Of a stretch of DNA of 64,000 bases, positions 26,849-37,536 are shown piece after piece. Within the stretch, counting starts at the first letter, position 1. Each line of letters opens with the position of its first letter. The stretch is taken from contig CAVSHN010000014.1 of the NCBI GenBank assembly GCA_963727755.1, forward strand, positions 62,001 through 126,000, in the 5' to 3' direction. The position numbers were made by a program, and so were the translations under genes. The DNA is from DASYAN01 sp963727755. GTDB lineage: Bacteria; Chloroflexota; Ktedonobacteria; Ktedonobacterales; Ktedonobacteraceae. A model generated the notes under the pieces. The model did not search any database and was not told the origin of the DNA. It worked only from the letters and a program-made list of their open reading frames with translations.

Positions 26849-28111
26849 TCAATTGTAATGTTTATCTTCAAATGAGCGACTCGTTTCTCGCGATAGGCGT
26901 GGAACAATTCTTACATGCCTAGGCCGCAATAACTGAGAAAGGTTGCTAAGCAGAAGAGAGCGAATAGCACCACAGACATATGCAGCATCCGTCGGTTCCA
27001 ACTTGCGCGGAGTGGAATGGGGAGCACCCCAGCGTTCTCGTACAAATAGCTTCGTTAGGCGCGAGAACACATTTGCCTGTGCCGGGCATTGTCGGCCAAG
27101 CATCGCACAATACTCATAAGGCGTCTGCCACGCTTTAGGCCCCAACCCGATCCAACGCGCAACTTGACAAAAGCGCCAGAAAAGAACCTCGACAACCACA
27201 CTCCTTACAGAGAAACGATGCCACCAGTAACGCCCTATTAGCGCCAAGCAAGACAGGAGTACCAGCACCAAACCTGCGATCATTATTCCTATCAACATTC
27301 CCTGACTTTGATTGTGATTACTTGCTCTCACTTGAGCTGGAACACGGCTACTCGATTGAGGGGATACAGTCGGCACAGGACTTGCTTTTGGATTTTGGGC
27401 ATTAGTGGGTGACGGCATTACCGTAGGTATAGGAGGCAATGGCGTTGATTGAGCAGATGGGGAATTAGCAGCATTAGCATTAAAAGACGGAGTAGGGTCA
27501 AAACTGATCCAGCCAACATTGGGCAAATACGATTGAACCCAGCTATGTGCATCGCTTCCATCTACAATCCACATATTATGCTCCTGATCAAAATGTCCCT
27601 GGCTGAAGCCACTCACGACACGGGTCGGAATGCCCAACAGACGCCCCATAATCACCATGGCAGTGGCATAATATGTGCAATAACCTTGATGGGTCTTTAA
27701 TAGCCAATCAACCACATCTTTATCGGCAGGAATAGGCGGATTTTGTAGTGAATAGGTAAATACATTTGTATCATCGAGATGATCTTCCAGCATTTTGAGA
27801 GCTGTATAAGTAGTGGCTGATCCCCGGGTCCACTGCTTAGCTGTCTGTATGACGTTGGGAGACAGAATCGTCTGGTACCTGGAGATAATTGGCCTTTTGT
27901 TGGGAGTAATATGGATCAGCATTCCAAAGACTCTGATTACTAGCAGGCAGTGGCATATGAGACAACTGATTAAAATCCGTAGGTGGGGCACTAAATGAAA
28001 CGTTGTACTTTTCTCCAGAGTACAGAGGAGTTTGCTGTGCCCATGCCCCAATCGTGCCATCCTCGTAGATTCGCGTGGGAACACTAAAAGAAAAGGGCTG
28101 CTCAGGGCCAA
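26849..28111 (-). CDS. Transglutaminase-like membrane protein, C-terminal segment (after frameshift)
   Basis: Real coding starts near 27869, where it continues the upstream frame (LSPNVIQTAKQW). It contains the transglutaminase core: GYCTYYATAMV (catalytic Cys), GSDAHSWVQ (His) and FDPTPS (Asp). A Pro/Ser-rich linker, one membrane helix and a C-terminal cytoplasmic domain follow. Sequence 5' of 27869 in this frame is spurious. Together with 27837-29405 it is one protein of about 850 residues. Confidence 0.78.
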   Translation of the reverse strand: MALSSPFLLVFPRESTRMARLGHGHSKLLCTLEKSTTFHLVPHLRILISCLICHCLLVIRVFGMLIHITPNKRPIISRYQTILSPNVIQTAKQWTRGSATTYTALKMLEDHLDDTNVFTYSLQNPPIPADKDVVDWLLKTHQGYCTYYATAMVIMGRLLGIPTRVVSGFSQGHFDQEHNMWIVDGSDAHSWVQSYLPNVGWISFDPTPSFNANAANSPSAQSTPLPPIPTVMPSPTNAQNPKASPVPTVSPQSSSRVPAQVRASNHNQSQGMLIGIMIAGLVLVLLSCLALIGRYWWHRFSVRSVVVEVLFWRFCQVARWIGLGPKAWQTPYEYCAMLGRQCPAQANVFSRLTKLFVRERWGAPHSTPRKLEPTDAAYVCGAIRSLLLSNLSQLLRPRHVRIVPRLSRETSRSFEDKHYN

Positions 28112-29405
28112 AAATATAGTACTTCGCTTCCTGCGGGAGCTGGGTAATTGTCACCATCACAGATCCCGTCACATCACTTCCATGTAAGTCGATCGGCAAC
28201 GCCCCACCAGCAGCATACGTACGGGAACTGCTGACACTCGAACGCCAGCTGTGACCATCAAATAGGTTATAGGTCAAACCTTCAAGGTAATGTGGCTGGC
28301 TTATCGATCCCCCCCCGCGACTATCTCTGTAACTGAGTACTTCGCCAGTAGGCAAGTGCGTGCTATCAGCTATCGTTAACTGGTCACCAAAGGAGTTTCC
28401 AGAAAGCTGTAATGAGGAAATTACGTTGTTGAGACCCTGCATGGACAAGTGCTCGGTAGTAAGATCACTCCAGGCAACCTGCAGGTCAGACCAGAATGCC
28501 TGCGCACTCTCAGGCTGTGCTAATACAGGCAAGAGTAAGCTGAAAAGCAAAGCAAGCGCAGTAATGACGCACGCTACCAACATGCAGCGTTCGATAATAG
28601 AGTGTAACCAGCTTTGGTCCGTACGTAACCCCTCACGCTTCCACTGAGCAATCTGCGCGATTAGAGACATTCGTGCAATTAGCAAGAGCAGCGACCCAAG
28701 CAATATGATCATCAGGAAGTCTACCTGCTCCCTGACATAATTGAGATTTACTAGCATAATAGAGCAGTAAACCAATGCTACTAGCCAGGGAAGATGAGCC
28801 CGATAGATCAACCAACACCCAAAGTAACCGAGGAAGAAGCATAGGAAGCTCAAGTAGAAGAAAAGTACATGCTGTCCACTATTTCCCCCCATACTCAACA
28901 TTTGTCCACTAAAAGCCGCACGTAGGTCAGCTAATACCTCTATCCATGAAATATGAAATGCTAGAGCACTGGTAAGCCAGACCGTCAGCCAGTGGCCAAT
29001 CAAACAGGCAGCGAGATGTAAAATTGATTGGGGGAAACGTGGGATTTTGGCTATCACTAGGCCTACCGCTAAACCACACACAGGCATCCAGAACAATAGA
29101 GCACTATTCTCGACCCAATTGACAACTCTAACGGAAGCTACTACACTATAGACTGCAATCGTCAGCAAAGCCAGCACCATCCAGCCCTCCGCAGGTTTGA
29201 GCCTCCACCGCCATACAAGCTGACCCTTGCGAGACGAACCATCATTGATGTACAACCTAGCTTGCTGAACATCTGGTTTAGCACCGATATGTGATCTTGA
29301 AACCGATGAATGACCAACATCAGTAGCAGGCAACCGCATTAGATACTCCTTAAATACAGGCGACTCTCTTGTGCGTTGTTCTTCTATGCGACTAGCAAGA
29401 TGCAA
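27837..29405 (-). CDS. Transglutaminase-like membrane protein, N-terminal segment
   Basis: About 510 meaningful residues: a cytoplasmic N-terminus, six or more membrane helices and an extracytoplasmic region (YLEGLTYNLFDGHSW). This is the layout of DUF3488/transglutaminase proteins. It stops early after YLQVPDD because of one extra base (C at about 27869 on the plus strand); removing it joins the two segments as YLQVPDILSPNV. Role unknown; related proteins often act in cell-envelope processes. Confidence 0.75.
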   Translation of the reverse strand: MHLASRIEEQRTRESPVFKEYLMRLPATDVGHSSVSRSHIGAKPDVQQARLYINDGSSRKGQLVWRWRLKPAEGWMVLALLTIAVYSVVASVRVVNWVENSALLFWMPVCGLAVGLVIAKIPRFPQSILHLAACLIGHWLTVWLTSALAFHISWIEVLADLRAAFSGQMLSMGGNSGQHVLFFYLSFLCFFLGYFGCWLIYRAHLPWLVALVYCSIMLVNLNYVREQVDFLMIILLGSLLLLIARMSLIAQIAQWKREGLRTDQSWLHSIIERCMLVACVITALALLFSLLLPVLAQPESAQAFWSDLQVAWSDLTTEHLSMQGLNNVISSLQLSGNSFGDQLTIADSTHLPTGEVLSYRDSRGGGSISQPHYLEGLTYNLFDGHSWRSSVSSSRTYAAGGALPIDLHGSDVTGSVMVTITQLPQEAKYYIFGPEQPFSFSVPTRIYEDGTIGAWAQQTPLYSGEKYNVSFSAPPTDFNQLSHMPLPASNQSLWNADPYYSQQKANYLQVPDDSVSQRHTDS

Positions 29406-29503
29406 GATAGGAGTAAGCCCACCACGCTAGTATACATTGATATCCTTCTCTATGTCTAGAAAAAGGGAGATTCGGCAAACATTTGCAGAGGCCAGACCAG
29501 TAA

Positions 29504-29588
29504 GCCCGAAAATGATCTTTGAAAATTTAAGCCGCCAACAATTGTGCACAGGGTTGCTGGATAAAAAAGTCAAAGATCATTTTCGGGC
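29504..29588. repeat. Perfect 19-bp inverted repeat around a 47-bp centre
   Basis: GCCCGAAAATGATCTTTGA at 29504-29522 and its exact reverse complement at 29570-29588. It lies between the transglutaminase start and the phosphatase end. Could be a small non-autonomous mobile element or an RNA stem. No coding potential seen. Confidence 0.6.
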
Positions 29589-29607
29589 CATCCGTCGAGG
29601 GGAGTCG

Positions 29608-30271
29608 TCACGAGGACATCCAACGAGCATGATTCCATCCTAGGTGAGCATGACTGTTCAGGAGACGAAGTAAAGGATAGAGAGGATGCCAATCGATAAC
29701 ACTGATCGTGGCTGGGTCTAAGAATATACGGGAGGATGATGTAAGTGGAATCCCTAGCGCAGTACAGAGTAAAGCTTTGATTACTACAACATGTGAAACA
29801 AGCACAATTGCTTGCTCAGCATGCACTTGTGCTAATTGCTCGAACCGTGGCCAGTGCACGCTCGCAAACCATAGCAAGACTTTCACCGTCTGGAGGCGCA
29901 AGGCATGGGTCTCGCTCCCACGCCAGCAACAGTTGCTGATCTTCAGGGCTACGCGCAAGCACTTCCGCTCGGCTCATCCCTTCCCAACTGCCAAAACTCC
30001 CCTCACGCAGACCACTTAGCACTTGTACCGCTAAGCCATGCCTAGCCGCTATCGGCTCAGCAGTACAGTAGGCACGTTGCAAGGGACTACTATAGACTGC
30101 CACAATGGGGAAGTCAGACAAAGCTTCAGCAAGTTGCGCTGCCTGTTGTCGTCCTTGTTCGGATAGGAGATAATCACCTGCTCCGACATAGCGATATTCA
30201 CGATTAAGAGGCGTCTCTCCGTGGCGAACCACAATAAGACGTGTTCTGGATATTGTAGATACCATAACCAT
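29608..30271 (-). CDS. Histidine phosphatase family protein (frameshifted)
   Basis: First frame (30271 to 29816) has VVRHGETPLNREYRYVG, the RHG active-site motif, and LREGSFGSWEG. The second frame (from about 29848 to 29608) continues with RFEQLAQVHAEQ and the second catalytic His in LVSHVVVIKALL. One base near 29845 separates them. The intact product would be about 220 residues, a phosphoglycerate mutase/CobC-like phosphatase. The start follows the sigma-like gene by six bases, so it is co-transcribed with it. Confidence 0.78.
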
Positions 30272-30277
30272 AGATTA

Positions 30278-30970
30278 TCATATGAGATCGCAGAGCCGCC
30301 AGCGAATTTTGTCGGCATTGCGCATAATACGTTCCATAATATTGCGCTTCAGACGATAAATTTCCTCCTCGCTCCTAAACTCACCCGGACAATAGCGCAC
30401 AATCTCACGTGGTTTAAGATTACAGTGAAAGTGCAAATAGGCGACACGCCGCTCCCGTTCGCTGGGAAGTACATTTCTGATCGTCTCCCACAGCTCATTC
30501 TCATGATATCGATCTTCAACCTGCAACTCGTCGGAATGACCATGATCGGGAATACTTTCAACGTTGGGACGTACATAGGTACGCAGTGTATCCATAACTG
30601 CACAGTGTAAACAGAGTCGTAAGTAGCACAATGCTCCCCCCAAGCTGTTAAAACTCAACTTTTGATCAGTCACAGCCTGCCAGAAACGTCTGAAAGCGTC
30701 ATCAACATAATTCTGCTCAATCTCGTGGCGCAACGCAGCCTCGCGATGGGAATGGCGTGCTAGCCACAGACGCACATTCTCGCTAAATAGTTGGAGTAAT
30801 ACTGTCCAGGCCTCATTGCTACGCAGGACAGCCGCACGGCGCAAAATTTCCAGGCAATAGCGATCATCACTCGGTTCATTGCGTCGATATTTGCTAATTT
30901 CCAGAGCACTACATTTACTAAGAGTCGCCAAGGTCATCTGACCAAGAAGCCTCTCCATCGTGATACTCAT
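30278..30970 (-). CDS. Sigma-70-like RNA polymerase sigma factor
   Basis: 230 residues. The order matches an ECF-type factor: region 2-like helix (YVDDAFRRFWQAV), linker, and region 4-like helix-turn-helix (LPSERERRVAYLHFHCNLKPREIV). Divergent from standard ECF sequence, so the family assignment is moderate. It is likely co-expressed with the downstream phosphatase. No anti-sigma gene is adjacent. Confidence 0.65.
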   Translation of the reverse strand: MSITMERLLGQMTLATLSKCSALEISKYRRNEPSDDRYCLEILRRAAVLRSNEAWTVLLQLFSENVRLWLARHSHREAALRHEIEQNYVDDAFRRFWQAVTDQKLSFNSLGGALCYLRLCLHCAVMDTLRTYVRPNVESIPDHGHSDELQVEDRYHENELWETIRNVLPSERERRVAYLHFHCNLKPREIVRYCPGEFRSEEEIYRLKRNIMERIMRNADKIRWRLCDLI

Positions 30971-31340
30971 AAACTCTCACGTCCTTTCTTCCCCTTTTCA
31001 GCTAAGACTGAAAGATATCACAGTCCATCTCTTATATTATGACGCAAATCTTCTCCCTGGATCAAAAATGACTTAGCTCACTGATAAATACTAACCGATT
31101 ATAGCAAAATAATAGTCACACTAAATCAACATGGGACTTGTCTCATTTCTTGAATTCCCCGGCAAAGCAGGTATAGTTCCTGCCTGCCTGCATATATCTT
31201 ATTTTGATGATACTATGTTTACTTGCACGGCACAATGTGTTACATAACATTGATAAAGTGAACTGTTACACACCCAGATTGTGAGAAACTCAACTTTCTT
31301 CTGGATATGGGCTTGTGAATAGGGGCAGGAGAGGATATTG
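30971..31340. other. Intergenic region
   Basis: No convincing coding frame. Contains the ribosome-binding site AGGAGAGG of the small frame at 31341 and presumably the promoter of the sigma-like gene; no consensus promoter stands out. Confidence 0.35.
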
Positions 31341-31436
31341 ATGAACAGCCAGGACCGCCAAAAGGCTTATGCTGATCTGGACACTATAGCCTACAACAAG
31401 CAGGCCAGTTCCTCTGGGAGTGTAACAGGAGCCTGA
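31341..31436 (+). CDS. Possible 31-residue peptide overlapping the DUF255 gene end
   Basis: ATG with AGGAGAGG seven bases upstream, reading MNSQDRQKAYADLD and ending TGA at 31434. It overlaps the 3' end of the convergent DUF255 gene by 46 bp. No known family. The good ribosome-binding site is the only support. Confidence 0.25.
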   Translation: MNSQDRQKAYADLDTIAYNKQASSSGSVTGA

Positions 31437-33525
31437 CAGGTAAAATTCTGGCACACGTAGGCCGTCGCTTTTCCTTCTTTACATGTTCGATCTGCCAGCC
31501 GTGCTATCGTTTCAGCAGCGCGTATATCTGTCGGTGCTGCACAAGCTAGCACAACATTCGGCAGGTAACGTGTATTAATGACTGACAGCAGCGCTTGTGT
31601 GTCTGGCACATGTAATTCTCCTATGACAGCAATATCCTTGTGTGGCGAAATGGCAAAATCTAACGCACCCAGTGCGTGTCCAAAGGCTAAGGGATGCTGC
31701 ACCATCACATCGACAAGAGATTGGAGGTATTCATCCGCTCGCCGCTGATATTCAGATCTACCACTGAAGGTTGCTAGACGCAGAAGTACATCCATGGCAA
31801 CGCTATTACCTGCTGGAGTTGCATGATCCATGATATCCTTGGGATGGTTAATCAGTGCCTCATGGTCACTGCCTGTATCAAAGAAGCCACCATTCTGTTC
31901 ATCTGCAAACAGCTCTATTGCCTGATCCATTAAAGCACGGGCTTCGGCAAACCAGCGAATGTCAAAACTCGCTTCATAGAGCGCAAGCAAGCCATCAGCC
32001 AGGAAGGCGTAATCCTCCAGATAGCCATTGAGACGCGCTCGCCCATCCTTGTAGGTACGCAATAGCCGCCCATTCGGTCGCAGGTGACTCAGCAAGAAGG
32101 AGGCACTATTGACAGCCACTTGCAGATAATCGGAGCGCTTGAGGTGACGTGCCGCCTCGGCAAAACTGCGCAACATCAACCCATTCCACGAGGTCAGAAC
32201 TTTCTCGTCTCGTCCCGGCTTGACGCGCTGTTCACGCATAGCAAATAATGTCTCCCGGCTGCGTTTAAGGGAAACTTGCAATTCCTCCACAGTAATCCCA
32301 GATTTCTCAGCTACTTTTTGTTCGCCTTGCTTTACATGCAGGATATTCTTGCCCTCAAAATTTCCCTGATCGGTGACATCATAGTAGTCCATAAAGAGTC
32401 TGGCATCGTGAGGAGCAAGCTCACGTGTGACTTCAGAGGGTGTCCAAAGGAAGATTTTGCCCTCTTCGCCTTCGCTATCTGCATCTTGTGTTGAATAGAA
32501 ACCGCCTTCAGGTGAGGTCATCTCCCGTACAACATAGTCCAGGGTCTCCTCTACAATGCAACGATAGAGTGGCTTGCCCGTGACAAGATAGGTATGGAGG
32601 TAGATGCGACTGAGTAATGCGTTATCGTAGAGCATCTTCTCAAAGTGAGGAACCAACCATTTGTCATCAACGGAATAGCGATGAAAGCCACCTCCAAGCT
32701 GGTCATAGATACCTCCATGCGCCATGCGTTGTAAAGATAGTTCCACCATCTCCAGTTCAGAGGGACGCCCCCACTCCTGTTGGTCAGCAGTTCGCCATCT
32801 CGCAGGTGAAGATGGACACGTAAGAGGAATTCGAGGACCATCGTATTGGGAAACTTGGGGGCAGCCCCAAACCCACCATCGACTTTATCAAATGCTTCCG
32901 CCAACTCGCGGCTAGCTGTAAGCAGCAGAGTGAGTTGGGACGCATGAGACAGATTGTTACTTCGGCTACGCAAAGGGACATTACTATGATGCTTCAGAAA
33001 CTCTGCAAGCTCTGTCGCCTGTTTCTCGACCTCACTACGGTGCTCTTTATATGCCTTAGCCAACCTTAACAGAACTGATGAGAAACCTGGCATACTGGCA
33101 TTACCTCCATAGGAGCGATCATATGGAGGAAAATACGTGCCTCCATAAAACGGACGCTCATCGGGTAGAAGAAAGACAGTCATCGGCCAGCCACCATGTT
33201 GTGTCATAGCTTGAACAGCCTGCATATACACATTGTCAAGATCCGGACGCTCCTCCCGATCCACCTTGATGGAAATAAAATACTGGTTCATGATAGCCGC
33301 AATCTGCTCATTCTCAAATGATTCGCGCTCCATAACATGGCACCAGTGACAGGCAGAATAACCAATACTGAGTAGAATCGGCTTATCCTCTTGCTGCGCT
33401 TTCCGTAATGCCTCCTCACCCCAGGGATACCAATCGACAGGATTGTGGGCATGCTGCAACAGATAGGGACTTGTTTCGTGGATAAGGCGATTCGTGTGTT
33501 TATGTGGGCTTTGTGTCTCTGACAT
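31391..33525 (-). CDS. DUF255 thioredoxin-domain protein (YyaL-like), frameshifted
   Basis: N-terminal thioredoxin-like domain with SACHWCHVME (CxxC), then an (alpha/alpha)6 glycosidase-like domain (GGIYDQLGGGFHRYSVD, WLVPHFEKMLYDN). Full length would be about 710 residues. The first frame (to 32551) is valid to about LRDGEL; the second (from about 32770) resumes with EWGRPSELEMVEL. The slip lies near 32770-32800, next to a run of five G. Start ATG 33525 (MSETQSPHKH) has GGAG upstream. Family function is not established. Confidence 0.8.
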
Positions 33526-33831
33526 CTTTCTCGTCTCCATAGCTCTGCAAACCTCTTTCTTCACCAAGCAATTGTACTACACAAACGACGAAATACGAAA
33601 CACAACCAAATCTACCAATTGCTTTATCTCTCACTAAAATTGTCCCTAGAATCGACGAAAAATGAGAAATTTTTCTGGTATGCTTACATAAGGAAGGAGG
33701 TTGATAAGGATTATGGATAAATTGAACATACAGCGGTTCGCCAAAGTCTTGATCCCTCAGAACAAAGTAACTCACAGAAGAGGAAAGGGGTCAATCTTTC
33801 TGACGACAGCTAGAAGACAGGAGCATCAACA

Positions 33832-34506
33832 ATGTTAGAACCACAGCGAGATTACAACTCGTATAACATACCTGGACAACCATTTGGCAGGCAAGTCATA
33901 GTAACGAGCAAGCTTGCATCTATCGAGCCTCCTCTGCCGAAGAATCATACGCGGAGTTGCGAGATAGAAGTAAGAAATGGTACTGATAGCAAGTCTAGTA
34001 CCACTAAAGCACCTAATATTCTCAAAGATGAGATATTTTCACTCACAGGCGAGTTATCTTCACTCACAGACGAGTTATCTTTTCTCACAGGCGAGCTAGC
34101 TTCACTCACAGGCGAGTTATCTTCACTCACAGGCAAGTCACCTACTCGTACAGATGAGCTATCTGCTCATAAGGGTGAGTTACGTGATCATGCTGCAGAT
34201 GGGCTACGTTATCATGCTGCAGATCTCTATTCCCGTACGGTAGAACTCTATTCCCGTATAGATGAGCTAAAAGAGAAGAATTTAGCATTCCATAAAAATG
34301 TTAAAACAACAGGACAGCTGAACAGCGCTTCTGTATCTGCTATAATAGATCCATTAGAATCAATGGAACAAGATACAAGCCATAGTGATGGATTTAAGAT
34401 TAATGTCAGGCTATTAAAGTTCTTTACCGAAGAAGCTGATGAAGAGTTACAAAAATGGGAAGAAGATGATCTTGGTGATATTGGCTTCTTCGACGACCCC
34501 AACTAG
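33832..34506 (+). CDS. Heptad-repeat coiled-coil protein
   Basis: 224 residues. Centre holds about five copies of a seven-residue unit (ELSSLTG and variants) encoded by a 21-bp DNA repeat at about 34040-34137, then related degenerate heptads (ELRDHAAD, ELYSRID). A parallel coiled coil is likely. The C-terminus is acidic (EEADEELQKWEEDDLGD). GGAG lies eight bases before the start; a strong terminator follows. No known family. Confidence 0.6.
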   Translation: MLEPQRDYNSYNIPGQPFGRQVIVTSKLASIEPPLPKNHTRSCEIEVRNGTDSKSSTTKAPNILKDEIFSLTGELSSLTDELSFLTGELASLTGELSSLTGKSPTRTDELSAHKGELRDHAADGLRYHAADLYSRTVELYSRIDELKEKNLAFHKNVKTTGQLNSASVSAIIDPLESMEQDTSHSDGFKINVRLLKFFTEEADEELQKWEEDDLGDIGFFDDPN

Positions 34507-34547
34507 CCATCTGATGGCCAATAACCGATATTCCCATAACCTCCACG

Positions 34548-34580
34548 ACCCGGTCAGGCTGAACTGACCGGGTTCTTTCT
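34548..34580 (+). terminator. Intrinsic terminator
   Basis: ACCCGGTCAG-GCTGAA-CTGACCGGGT, a 10-bp perfect stem followed by TCTTTCTT. Confidence 0.9.
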
Positions 34581-34751
34581 TCATGCCTCGAAGAGCCCCA
34601 CAAGCTTGAGATATTTCCACTAAAGACCGACAAAAGAAGAACCCAAAAGTACCCCCTGTGCAAGAGCCGCAGCAAAGGTAGCCCCATTCCCCCAATCCCG
34701 TCAACGGGATGGGACTCCTGGGCCAATTCATTGAACCATTGAACATAAAAC

Positions 34752-34780
34752 TTGCAGATAAACCCGGCACATGCTAGAAT
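34752..34780 (+). promoter_or_regulatory. Sigma-70-type promoter
   Basis: TTGCAG and TAGAAT with 17-bp spacing, upstream of the gene at 34865. Confidence 0.65.
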
Positions 34781-34864
34781 TGCTCTACAATAAGCTGTAT
34801 CTTGCCCAACCAGTAACGGGGCGAGTCCCCAGGGGTTCTGTGGAATAATCGAGAGGAGTACAAA

Positions 34865-36055
34865 TTGGAACAAAATACTAGCCGCAGTTGGCTATGGCGT
34901 ATCTTAGATTTTATCAATCCATTACGCGATCCCAGCCTAACCGTAGCAGCTGTACTGACCTTTGTTGAGGAAGCAGGTCAGCCCGACTCCTGGTACTCGA
35001 TTATCATCATTGCCCTTGTCAACTGGCTAGCGGTACGGGGTGTCGTCTGGTTAATTGTGAACTCTACCTTTGCTTCCGTTTTTATCGGGCGCCGTCTCTG
35101 GTGGGCTATCCAACATCCACGTCTGGCTTGGCGTCTCTTGGATGCCATTGGGCACGAAGAGATTATCATTGGCAGTATGTCTTCCCTTACCGAAAGCATT
35201 ATGCTGCAAGATGGCACAACCATCATGACCCCCGATCTGGGAGCCAGCGGCATTCATATCCTTGGTGAACTCCCGGCAGGCACTCAGTTGCCAATGTTGA
35301 ACATGCCCGGTATGTCAACTATGCCACAAAATGGAGGTCAGCTTCCCTTCAACGCAACAGGGGGCTTCTTCCCCGGCTCCAATCCTCTCACCACCAATGG
35401 CTATAATGCTCAGCCCGCAATGGACTTTCCTCAAGCAAATCACAACGGTTTTGTCAGCGCACAAAGTACTGACGAGTTGCCACAAAGTTTTCCGCAACGC
35501 ACCTCCGAGACAGAAGAACGCTTACGAGAGCAGCTTGAGGCTATCACACATATACTCGACGACTGGATGCAGTTCACCGAGGAGAAATGGCGCACCGTCA
35601 GCGATAGCCAGTTGGGCTGGAAAGCTCTGCATGGCCGCTGGAGCAATTGGGACGATATCTTCCAAGATGTCTACGCGGCCAAAACAACAGACGCAATCGC
35701 TGAGGCAGCAGAGTTATCAGGTGATGCCACTGGACGCCGTTTTGATACTGCTAAAGATAAAGGCTCCGCAGCTTCGGCTGTCGCCTGCTTTATGCGTGAC
35801 ATGCTAACTTTGCGTCGTGGCCTCGATATGCTCCTACAGCATTCAGAACCTCGCACTGAGGCATACAATCTGCGATCCACAGGCAAGCCTTCGCGAGCAC
35901 CTCGCTTTAATACTGGCAACAATGGTTCCTTTAGCAACAATGGTTCTTTCAATAGAGAACCCTCGCTAAGAAGTTCCACCAGCGATCAGAAGCCACGTAA
36001 TACTCTCATCCGTCGCCCTGCGCCAATTTTTGTTGATGCCGACACTAACAAGTAA
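34865..36055 (+). CDS. Hypothetical protein with one N-terminal membrane segment
   Basis: 396 residues from TTG 34865, preceded by AGGAG six bases upstream. A hydrophobic segment (SIIIIALVNWLAVRGVVWLIV) lies around residues 40-60. A long Gly/Pro/Asn/Met-rich, probably disordered middle follows, then a helical domain around residues 215-330 and an Asn/Ser-rich tail (NNGSFSNNGSFN). No family recognised. Own promoter at 34752. Confidence 0.6.
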   Translation: MEQNTSRSWLWRILDFINPLRDPSLTVAAVLTFVEEAGQPDSWYSIIIIALVNWLAVRGVVWLIVNSTFASVFIGRRLWWAIQHPRLAWRLLDAIGHEEIIIGSMSSLTESIMLQDGTTIMTPDLGASGIHILGELPAGTQLPMLNMPGMSTMPQNGGQLPFNATGGFFPGSNPLTTNGYNAQPAMDFPQANHNGFVSAQSTDELPQSFPQRTSETEERLREQLEAITHILDDWMQFTEEKWRTVSDSQLGWKALHGRWSNWDDIFQDVYAAKTTDAIAEAAELSGDATGRRFDTAKDKGSAASAVACFMRDMLTLRRGLDMLLQHSEPRTEAYNLRSTGKPSRAPRFNTGNNGSFSNNGSFNREPSLRSSTSDQKPRNTLIRRPAPIFVDADTNK

Positions 36056-36207
36056 CAGAATGTGAGGAGTTCCGCGCTGCATAGCCTAATGATATAATAC
36101 AACTTGCTGGCTGGAATGCCTCACTCCACATCACGTTCATTAGCAATAAGCATCCAGCCAAAACTTAACTAACACATATGCCTAGCTTCTACGGAGGATA
36201 GTATTTT

Positions 36208-37536
36208 ATGCCAAATTTTTCAAGTGAACTTACAACAATTGAGGCCGTTACGGCCCGTGAAATCCTAAATTCGCGCGGCAATCCGACTATTCAAGTTGAA
36301 GTGCTGCTCATGGGTGGCGCTCGGAGTACCGCTGCTGTTCCTTCAGGAGCTTCGACAGGAGCACATGAAGCTGTCGAACTACGCGATGGTGACAAGCGCC
36401 GTTACGGAGGTAAAGGCGTTTTGCAAGCTGTTGCCAATGTCGAAAATGTGATCGGCGAAGCAATTGTCGGTCTCGATGCTACTGATCAGGTCTTAATTGA
36501 CGAGACTATGATTGGCCTTGATGGTACTCCTAATAAGGCCAACTTGGGTGCTAATGCCATCCTCGGTGCCTCTCTGGCTGTCGCACGAGCGGCTGCTGAG
36601 ACCCTCCAACAGCCGCTGTACCGCTACTTGGGTGGAGTCTTCGCACGCACGCTACCAGTGCCGATGCTAAACATTCTCAATGGTGGCAAACACGCTGAAA
36701 ACTCCACTGATTTCCAAGAATATATGATTTTCCCGCTCGGTGCACAAACTTTCAGCGAGGCACTTCGTATGGGAGCAGAAGTCTATCAGGGACTTAAGAA
36801 GGTGCTCCACGATCGCAAACTCAATACGACTGTGGGAGATGAAGGCGGCTTTGCCCCATCCCTTGGCTCTAACCGCGATGCGTGGGAGGTTATTACTGCC
36901 GCGATTGAAGTTGCAGGTTACAAACCAGGAGTCGATGTTTTCCTTGGACTCGATGCAGCCTCAACTGAACTATATCAGAAGGGCAAATATCTATTGACAC
37001 GCGAAGGCCGAACGCTCACTTCTGCCGAGATGGTCGATCTCTATGAGAAATGGATTGGCGAGTATCCAATCATTACGATTGAGGATGGCCTTGCTGAAGA
37101 CGATTGGGAGGGCTGGGCACTGCTGCGCAAACGTTTAGGCCATCGCGTACAACTGGTTGGTGATGATCTCTTCGTGACCAACACCACACGCCTCAAACGC
37201 GGCATCCAAGAACAATCTGCTAACTCTATTCTAATCAAGCTCAATCAGATTGGCTCCCTGACTGAGACCTTGAGTACTATTGAGATGGCTAAACGGGCTG
37301 GTTTTACCGCTGTTGTCTCACATCGGTCTGGCGAAACTGAGGATACTACGATCGCAGATCTTGTCGTCGCTACTAACGCTGGACAGATTAAGACGGGCGC
37401 TCCCGCTCGCAGCGAACGGGTCGCGAAGTATAATCGCCTGCTGGCCATCGAGGATGAGCTGGGTACAGAGACTGCACGCTACGCAGGCTTTAGCGCTTTC
37501 TATAATGTTCCTAGCCTGTACTCAAAAGCTAAGTAG
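36208..37536 (+). CDS. eno: Enolase
   Basis: 442 residues. Converts 2-phosphoglycerate to phosphoenolpyruvate in glycolysis. Full family signatures: REILNSRGNPT, GAN/GASLAVA region, Mg ligands in GDEGGFAPS, ITIEDGLAEDDW, GDDLFVTN and SHRSGETEDTTIADL. GGAGG precedes the ATG. A TATAAT lies at 36093, but its -35 is weak. Single gene, intact. Confidence 0.96.
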   Translation: MPNFSSELTTIEAVTAREILNSRGNPTIQVEVLLMGGARSTAAVPSGASTGAHEAVELRDGDKRRYGGKGVLQAVANVENVIGEAIVGLDATDQVLIDETMIGLDGTPNKANLGANAILGASLAVARAAAETLQQPLYRYLGGVFARTLPVPMLNILNGGKHAENSTDFQEYMIFPLGAQTFSEALRMGAEVYQGLKKVLHDRKLNTTVGDEGGFAPSLGSNRDAWEVITAAIEVAGYKPGVDVFLGLDAASTELYQKGKYLLTREGRTLTSAEMVDLYEKWIGEYPIITIEDGLAEDDWEGWALLRKRLGHRVQLVGDDLFVTNTTRLKRGIQEQSANSILIKLNQIGSLTETLSTIEMAKRAGFTAVVSHRSGETEDTTIADLVVATNAGQIKTGAPARSERVAKYNRLLAIEDELGTETARYAGFSAFYNVPSLYSKAK

